Shown: in pieces, positions 58,119 to 64,000 of the stretch | Position numbering within the stretch: position 1 is the stretch's first letter | How the letters are laid out: each line of letters begins with the position of its first letter | Source: Molossus alvarezi | Taxonomy: Eukaryota > Chordata > Mammalia > Chiroptera > Molossidae | Reading direction: 5' to 3' | Length of the DNA: 64,000 bases | NCBI GenBank assembly: GCA_037176705.1 | Contig: CM073898.1 | Coordinates: 26,644,488-26,708,487 of the forward strand | The notes under the pieces: generated by a model | Told to the model about the DNA's origin: nothing | The model's input: only the letters and a program-made list of their open reading frames with translations | Databases searched by the model: none | Translations under genes and position numbers: made by a program

Positions 58119-58325
58119 CCTTTCATTATGAACACCTGGCTGCTAACAGACTTAAGATTTGGATCTTAAGCACCCCCTACTCCTGTCCCGACATCAAGAT
58201 CCACTTAACAGTGTGAGTCCCCCTTTCATTATGAACACCTGGCTGCTAACAGACTTAAGATTTGGATCACAGCACCCCCTACTCCTGTCTCGACATCAAA
58301 ATCCACTTAACAGTGCGAGTCCCTA
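58119..58325. repeat. Tandem duplication, 102-103-bp unit
   Basis: Two head-to-tail copies: 'tttcattatgaacacctgg' begins at 58121 and 58224, and 'ccacttaacagtg.gagtccc' at 58201 and 58303. They differ by about three substitutions and one small indel (roughly 95% identity). Each carries AGCACCCCCTACTCCTGTC. Confidence 0.95.
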
Positions 58326-61054
58326 CCCTCTAGACATTGACTTGTTTGAAGAGCCATTTCTTTCTATTGCCTGTAGAGAGCTCCTTCCCACTCCTTCATT
58401 CACCCTCTACTCACTCTTTAAACCCACAAGAGAAACTTTTCTTCTCATGATCATCTTTTGTTAGCGTATGGACAGTCATTGATACCATCAGTACAAAAAA
58501 ATTTATTTTATTTAGATATATTTCCATTTTCAGAAACAGTCAGTAGTCATTTTACCCAAAATATGACAAATCATATAGGTTAGCACACAGAGTAAATGAG
58601 CTCTAATTTCCCACTGACCATGTATCCTTTTCCATCAAACTTTTCACAAGGTAGTCTTGCTGATTTCTGGCTGTCCAGGAGCTGTCTCAGTAGATTGGAC
58701 CCAACTGGATGGCTCTTAGACCTTTTCCAACCATCTTTCATACTAAAATGCATGTGTCCTATGTCTCATACCTAAGAAAGTTGATAGTGAATTTAATGGG
58801 CTAATTTGAAGTAGGGTGTTAACAGCTTATAGCTGAACACTTTAATGTACTGCAACCCAACTAATATTTACACATCAACAGTGACTCATTTCCTTAGTCC
58901 AAGAATGTGAACAGCGGTTGATTTTCTCTCTCTTCCTCTCTGTCTCCCTCTCCTCTTTATAGACACATGTGAGTTAGCCCCCACAACCTGTTCATCTAAC
59001 CCTGGAAGCTGTTCCTCAAGGGAAAACTAAACAGCAGGACTGGGTAAGGGGTGTTCTGAGCTCACTGAAAACCCATGTCAGCTACAGAATGCAACACTCA
59101 AAGATCCATAGCCCGTGAAAGCACCTCTGTGGTGTCAACTTTGAAGATAAAGAACAGTTCCTGACCAACCTCACCATGGGTCTCCAACCTACTTGATTGA
59201 CTTAGGCTGATCAGAAACAAAAGCATTAGTGATAGAGGCCAAAATAAATGAACTTCTTTTGAGAAGTTTTCTCTCTTGCCAGAGCTGATGATTGAATAAA
59301 TTCAAAGACATTTAAACTTATATCAGTTATACCCACACTCACTGGAGGAAAGATGATATGAACAATATGAGTTCACACCTCCAGCAAAGCAGAGGCTGGA
59401 ATAAATGATGACTTCGGGTTCCTTTGAATGGCAACTGTGACATGGTCTACTGAAATACTGTCTCCTTTCCCAGGGAAGTTTGGTTGTTGTTATTGTTTTT
59501 TAAATTTATATTTAGATCTCCCACATGTAACCACAATCCACAATCTCTGAAACAAAGTGGCTCATTTTACTTATCGGGACCCTTTGAGGCAAGAAAGCTA
59601 GACATACAGTTTCCCCTCCCTCATAATCAGGCCTAAGAGTATGTGGAAAACATTTCAGAATTCAGTTTTTTTCGAGAACTTTTCATCTTGTTTCCATTTA
59701 CACATTACATGGGATAAAATTACTCAATGTAGCCACAACTGAGAATACAGTTTGGCGAAGAGTCAGGACGGGAGATGGAGTGGAAGGGCTCCTCTAAGGA
59801 TGCTGAGCAACAGACAGGTCAGAGTGGCTATTGCTGTGCTCTGGGGAATCTTGGCTGCGAGGATCTTCCTCAGTAGGAAGGCAGAGGGCTCCATCACCCG
59901 AACCGGAAGGCCAGTCTGGGGCATGCTCACTGGCTGTGTCAAGATCAATTACCCGCAAGTCCTGGTGGAGACTCGCTTCTGTAGGAAACAGGGGAAGCCC
60001 AGGCCATCAGTATTCTGCACATACACTAACAGCTTATGCTTGCAGAGGCAATCATTTTTCAGCTTCTTTCAGATTCTATTTATTTGTCATTTTCCCCCTT
60101 GCCTGGAAAGGTTTCTCCTTCATATTAGGCGGTGACACCAATCTAACAGAATATATTAGAAACTCTTCTATTGGTATTGTGCTGGGGTTCTACTAGGGTT
60201 GGAATGCTCAAACAAAACGTGATGAACGTTGTATGGTATTTGGGGTGACTTCAATCCCAAGGTCTCACGTGGCTGACTTGATTTCCTGCTCTGAGATTTA
60301 GGCAACACTAGTTTTGAGACAGGCGGTCTTGTAGACCCTAAAATGAGGCAGCTTTGACATCAGCCATACAGTGGAGAATAATGCCATGCCCGTCTGGATG
60401 TCAAGATACTATGCCTTCATTTGTGTGCAGCTGAATGAATTATTTAAAGAGGAAAATGTGAGCATGAGCACTGCATAGCAATGCAACTCAGACTTCACAA
60501 TGAGTCTTTCAATAAGGGCAAACATTTTCTTCTCATGTCTTCCTGTCTCAGACAAAGAGAAAATGATTATGGGGTAGATATAAAGTGAGGTGGGGGGTTG
60601 TAGGTAAGGCCGTCCTTTACTGCTCTCATCAAATTTACAAGTTCATCTTCTTTTGTGTTGTATATGCTTATTGCTTGCTCCACAAACAAATTGGGACCTC
60701 CATGGAGACCAAAAACATCTCTGCTCTGTTCAGCAGTATATTACTGATGCCGACCACAGTTTTAGGCACACGGCAAGAAAGGACAAATAAGTATTTTGTT
60801 TCCTTTAAACCAATGGTGCCCACTCTCCTCCAAGTGAGAAGTTAGTATGGACTGAGCGAAGCAAGTGGTGGAACAAAGAACATGAGCTGCTAACGTGGTC
60901 TTTGATTCATTGGTAATTCCAACAATATCTGACTTGGATATCAAATGAGTAAAATTCTCATATTTTCCAGGACATGTTGGCATCCTGGTTTGTAAACCAC
61001 TTTTTAAGTTATAAAAGAGAAACATTAACTATCTTTTTTAAAAACAAAATATTG
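58326..61054. other. Unique DNA, no gene seen
   Basis: Non-coding, 2.7 kb. A CT-rich stretch lies at 58922-58958. An open + frame at 59752-60135 (127 codons) and its +1 neighbour have no recognisable product. Confidence 0.45.
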
Positions 61055-61112
61055 TAGCATCCATTTATTCATTCAAGAACTATATTTTGAGCCCCTGCGC
61101 TGTACCAGGAAG
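61055..61112 (-). mobile_element. L2-like fragment (tentative)
   Basis: 'tttattcattcaagaactat' then 'gagcccctgcgctgtaccag' matches the common 'ttcattcaacaaatatttattgagcacctactatgtgccag' segment. Confidence 0.45.
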
Positions 61113-61547
61113 TCTCCTTGATTTCTGCTGAGTTGCTCATGGAGCTTCAGCTCCCGTCACGCATGTCTGATGGGGACTGGTGGACATGGAGTTCCAAGGA
61201 GCAGTCCTCGGCCAAACTGCTCTAAACACATGATATGCATACCATGAGGACTCGCTCAAATTTTGATCATATTTAGTTCTCCTGCAACCTCTCTCAGCAA
61301 CTAAGTTGAGGCAGGAAGAGGTGCATCTGGAAGCACAGAATGAAGTGGCCAAAAAGAAGCCAGGCATCTGCACAGTAGCAGTGTTCACAGCACACTGTCC
61401 TGCTGCAGTCCCTCGGAAGGCACGCGAGTGAAGCACTGAAGTGACCACGAGATGGCCATGCCATCTCCAGAGTGCTTCCACAAGGTACATGTCCCTTCAG
61501 TGGATGATCTCGAGTTTGAATAACCTATACAGCAGGGTCAAACCACA
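61113..61547. other. Unique DNA with a weak CTCF-like motif
   Basis: Non-coding. CCACGAGATGGCC at 61445-61457 fits the CTCF core at 11 of 13. A 117-codon minus frame at 61137-61490 is Ala/Ser/Cys-rich and unrecognised. Confidence 0.4.
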
Positions 61548-61725
61548 GGTTGGGGAGTCAGTTACTATGTTTCATGGAAAAGTTATTTAACCTTTCTAAG
61601 CATCAGTTTCAGCTCTAGAGTGGTGACAATAATACCTAGATTATAGGGTTGTTGTGGATACGATATAAAATAATACAGTGTATTGTTAGATGATAATTTA
61701 AGTTACATAGCAGCTGAATAAGTGA
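61548..61725 (+). mobile_element. MIR SINE
   Basis: 'aagttatttaacctttctaa', 'gcatcagtttcagctctaga', 'gacaataatacctagattat', 'agggttgttgtggatacgat' give a clear MIR. Confidence 0.88.
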
Positions 61726-61844
61726 TATTATTATGTAGTAATTGTTATTCAACAGAGACAGAACATACATTTCATTAAGGACTATTAATCATAGCGCTCA
61801 GAGGAGGGTTAATGGGATAGAACATGAATACTTTCAGTGTTTCT

Positions 61845-62180
61845 GGGCATAGGGAAGGATTGTATCTTACCTCCACCTTGAAGTTAGACATGGCCACGTG
61901 CCTTGCTATGGTTAATGAAATATGTGAGAGGCATGTACTGCTTTTGGGTTGAAGCCTTTAAAGCCACTTTCTTTCCCTGTGCCACCACAAACAATATTCA
62001 AGAAGGAGGACTGTCCAGTGTTCTGTGTCCTGAAGTAGGGACAATGTAGAACAGAGTCTCCTACTAATTATGATGAATGCAGTAGGAGCAAAAAATACAT
62101 CCCTGTTGTTTTTGCCACTGAGATTTTTTGGAGTTGTCTATTATTGCAGCAAATCCTGGCTTATCCTAACTTGCCCAAGA
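61845..62180 (+). mobile_element. MaLR/MLT1-like LTR (solo)
   Basis: The 3' end 'ctgttgtttttgccactgag', 'attttttggagttgtctatt' and 'attgcagcaaatcctggc' follows the MLT1-type terminus (ttgttgtttaagccac ... gttatgcagc). The upstream part, 'gttgaagcctttaaagccac' and 'ctgtgccaccacaaacaat', also fits. No internal coding sequence was seen. The subfamily is uncertain. Confidence 0.5.
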
Positions 62181-62262
62181 TTGAAACTATTCAGATCTAG
62201 GATTCAAGCCCAGGTCTTATGATATTAAGGCCAATGCTTCTTGTTGTGCCACCTTACAGATA
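62181..62262 (-). mobile_element. MIR SINE fragment
   Basis: Minus-strand MIR 5' part: 'acttgcccaagattgaaact', 'ggattcaagcccaggtctta', then 'ccaatgcttcttgttgtgcc'. Confidence 0.7.
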
Positions 62263-64000
62263 CCTCACTGCTTATGAGAAATAAAATTCTCAGTGGGTGA
62301 AACTTCTACCAAGAGAAATAGACTTTCTCGTTGCTTTTATTTTTGATTTAGAAAAAAATTATTTTTTTCCCACAGACATAAAAATAAAATTCTCTGAGCA
62401 AAGGCCCATGGAGGATAACTACAGAATTGGAGAGAGGTGGACAGAAAATAACTCTGATTGAAAAGACCCATTAGTTTTACAGAACTCTCTATTTCCCTCA
62501 GGTTCATGACCTGAAGATTACATGGGATGAAGGGAGGCCCCTACCAAAAGCTTGCAAGTCTAGCTACAAAATCAATTTTTAAATGATTTATGTGATGTTC
62601 TTTAGGACTGAAGGCAGTAATTCATTCTCTGTGTGGCACTCAGGCTGCTGCTTAGATGTTGAAAAATGATTAATTTTTATTTACAGTATGCCTCCCCTCA
62701 TACATTACTGGAAATAAGGTTTGAGAACATGACATTTCTATAGCATGAAATTATTTACTGAGGGAAGTCCCAGGCAACAAGAAAAAAAATCTACTAAAAG
62801 GTAAAGATCTCAACGTGCACTGAAACAACCATTGTGCATGTTCCAAGGCCAAAGCTTCCAATCTATCCAGTTTAATCCATTTAACATAAATTAATTTCCC
62901 CAAAGCAGCCATTCTTATATCAAATCATTCTCACCATTAACTTCAACAATGAGAAGAAAAAGCATTTAGAATTTCTATGGCTTTTGTTCCACCAAAAGGG
63001 TGAACTTAAAAAGTTTCTAGAATTTGGTGCACAGAGTTTATTTCTACTAATTTGAAGTCTGTGCATTTGGGGAAAAAAAAAAAAAATGCTATAAATATGT
63101 CTCTTCTGGGCCACCATATGCAGTTATTTCTTTCTTTCAAAACTACAGAAGAACTACATTCTCAGGGTTCCTATTCTTCAGCTTCCCAGCCTGAGTCCAA
63201 AATAGTCATCATGATCTGAGGACCAAGCCCACCTAGGAAAAGGTTCACATTTTTCTTATAAGCCACATATCCCGAAACTCTAATCTAGGGCCCATGATAT
63301 TTGATAAGGGGAGGGGGGGGTATTTGTGTCTCATTGTATCTTGTAATCTTTACAGTTGGAGTAAAGACCCTGAATCCCAAGGAGGGAGAGTAGGATCAAC
63401 TCCGAGGCCATTGGGAAGGCGTCTGCCCACTGCTGCCAGACACTAGAAAGTTAGAAGGCTGTGGAGAGTGGTGCCTGCTATTTTATCCTCTACTGTTTTC
63501 TAGGGCAACATTTCCCAAGGGAACAGTTAGGAGAGCCAGCTTGGTCAATTACCAACTCCATATCGGAGACCATTCACAGACTCATTTGCATTTTGTACCA
63601 CATCCTTCTCCTGAGATCACTGCACACTTCTCCTCACCAGGCTAATGACGGGTTAAGGCAGCAGGTGATGCCCATAGACCACTATTTCCTGCATCATTAA
63701 GGATGGCCATTTCCCTCAAGTGGGCTGTAAATAAAATTAGTACTCGCTTCTACTCTCACTAACTTGAATTGTTTAAAGGCACGGCTAGCTCATCAGTAAA
63801 TGGCTAGAATGGTATGACTAAGGATGAATATCCTGTTAATGCAAGTTATTTTTAAGCCCTCTAGAAGTAAAAGATGTAAACCCAAAGGGTGGAGGGTGAG
63901 GGATTTTCCTCCTGTTTGAGTTTGCTTTGTGCATGGGAGTCATCACTTACCAGCCAGCTTTGGGAAGCCCAATTCACCAGGTTTGCTGGGCAAAATGGTG
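62263..64000. other. Unique DNA to the window end, no gene seen
   Basis: Non-coding. A-runs lie near 62782 and 63073-63086, and an interrupted G-run at 63309-63320. No exon or confident repeat. Confidence 0.5.

Noticed and set aside
1..64000. CRISPR arrays, operons, prophage or other prokaryotic systems
   Set aside because: The window is clearly mammalian; no regularly spaced repeats with unique spacers and no dense coding are present.

Overview
This window looks like nuclear DNA from a bat, probably a yangochiropteran (vesper-type) microbat. The main evidence is about fifteen copies of a tRNA-derived Ves-type SINE. Each copy carries the CCTGGCC...GGCTCAGT head, internal pol III A- and B-box-like motifs and a CT-rich 3' part ending in A. 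Around them lie ancient mammalian repeats: MIR, L2, a 3' L1 fragment, MER5A-like hAT elements and retroviral LTRs. CpG is sparse and there are no operons. Species cannot be read from this window. No Helitron, piggyBac or mariner copy was recognised, so the usual vespertilionid DNA-transposon burst gives no help.

No protein-coding gene, exon, tRNA, rRNA or other structural RNA gene can be supported. The many short open frames are chance frames, frames inside SINEs and LTRs, or artefacts of a (GGGA/GA)n purine tract that is open on both strands. The window is best read as intergenic or deep intronic DNA.

Layout: 1-9.7 kb holds a degraded L1 3' end at 2.8-4.35 kb, broken by a putative solo LTR and a Ves, followed by several MIRs and a second LTR-like segment. 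9.7-15.7 kb is mostly unique, with a double Ves insertion at 13.2-13.6 kb. 15.67-16.39 kb is a 0.72-kb polypurine satellite. 16.8-23.3 kb has a MER5A, an old 89-bp tandem duplication, L2 remnants and a Ves. 23.3-29.4 kb is the longest stretch without a confident repeat. 29.4-39.9 kb is SINE-rich and contains a second double Ves and an unrecognised segment present twice. 40-56.2 kb has MIRs, microsatellites, an A14T14 palindrome and a GT/AT/AC palindrome. 56.2-64 kb has a young-looking 102-bp tandem duplication, an MLT1-like LTR and MIRs.

There is no gene system to describe. The points of interest are structural: repeat nesting, target-site reuse by two SINE tail classes, non-B-DNA tracts, local duplications and a few candidate CTCF motifs. 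All repeat family names come from memory of consensus sequences, not from a search.
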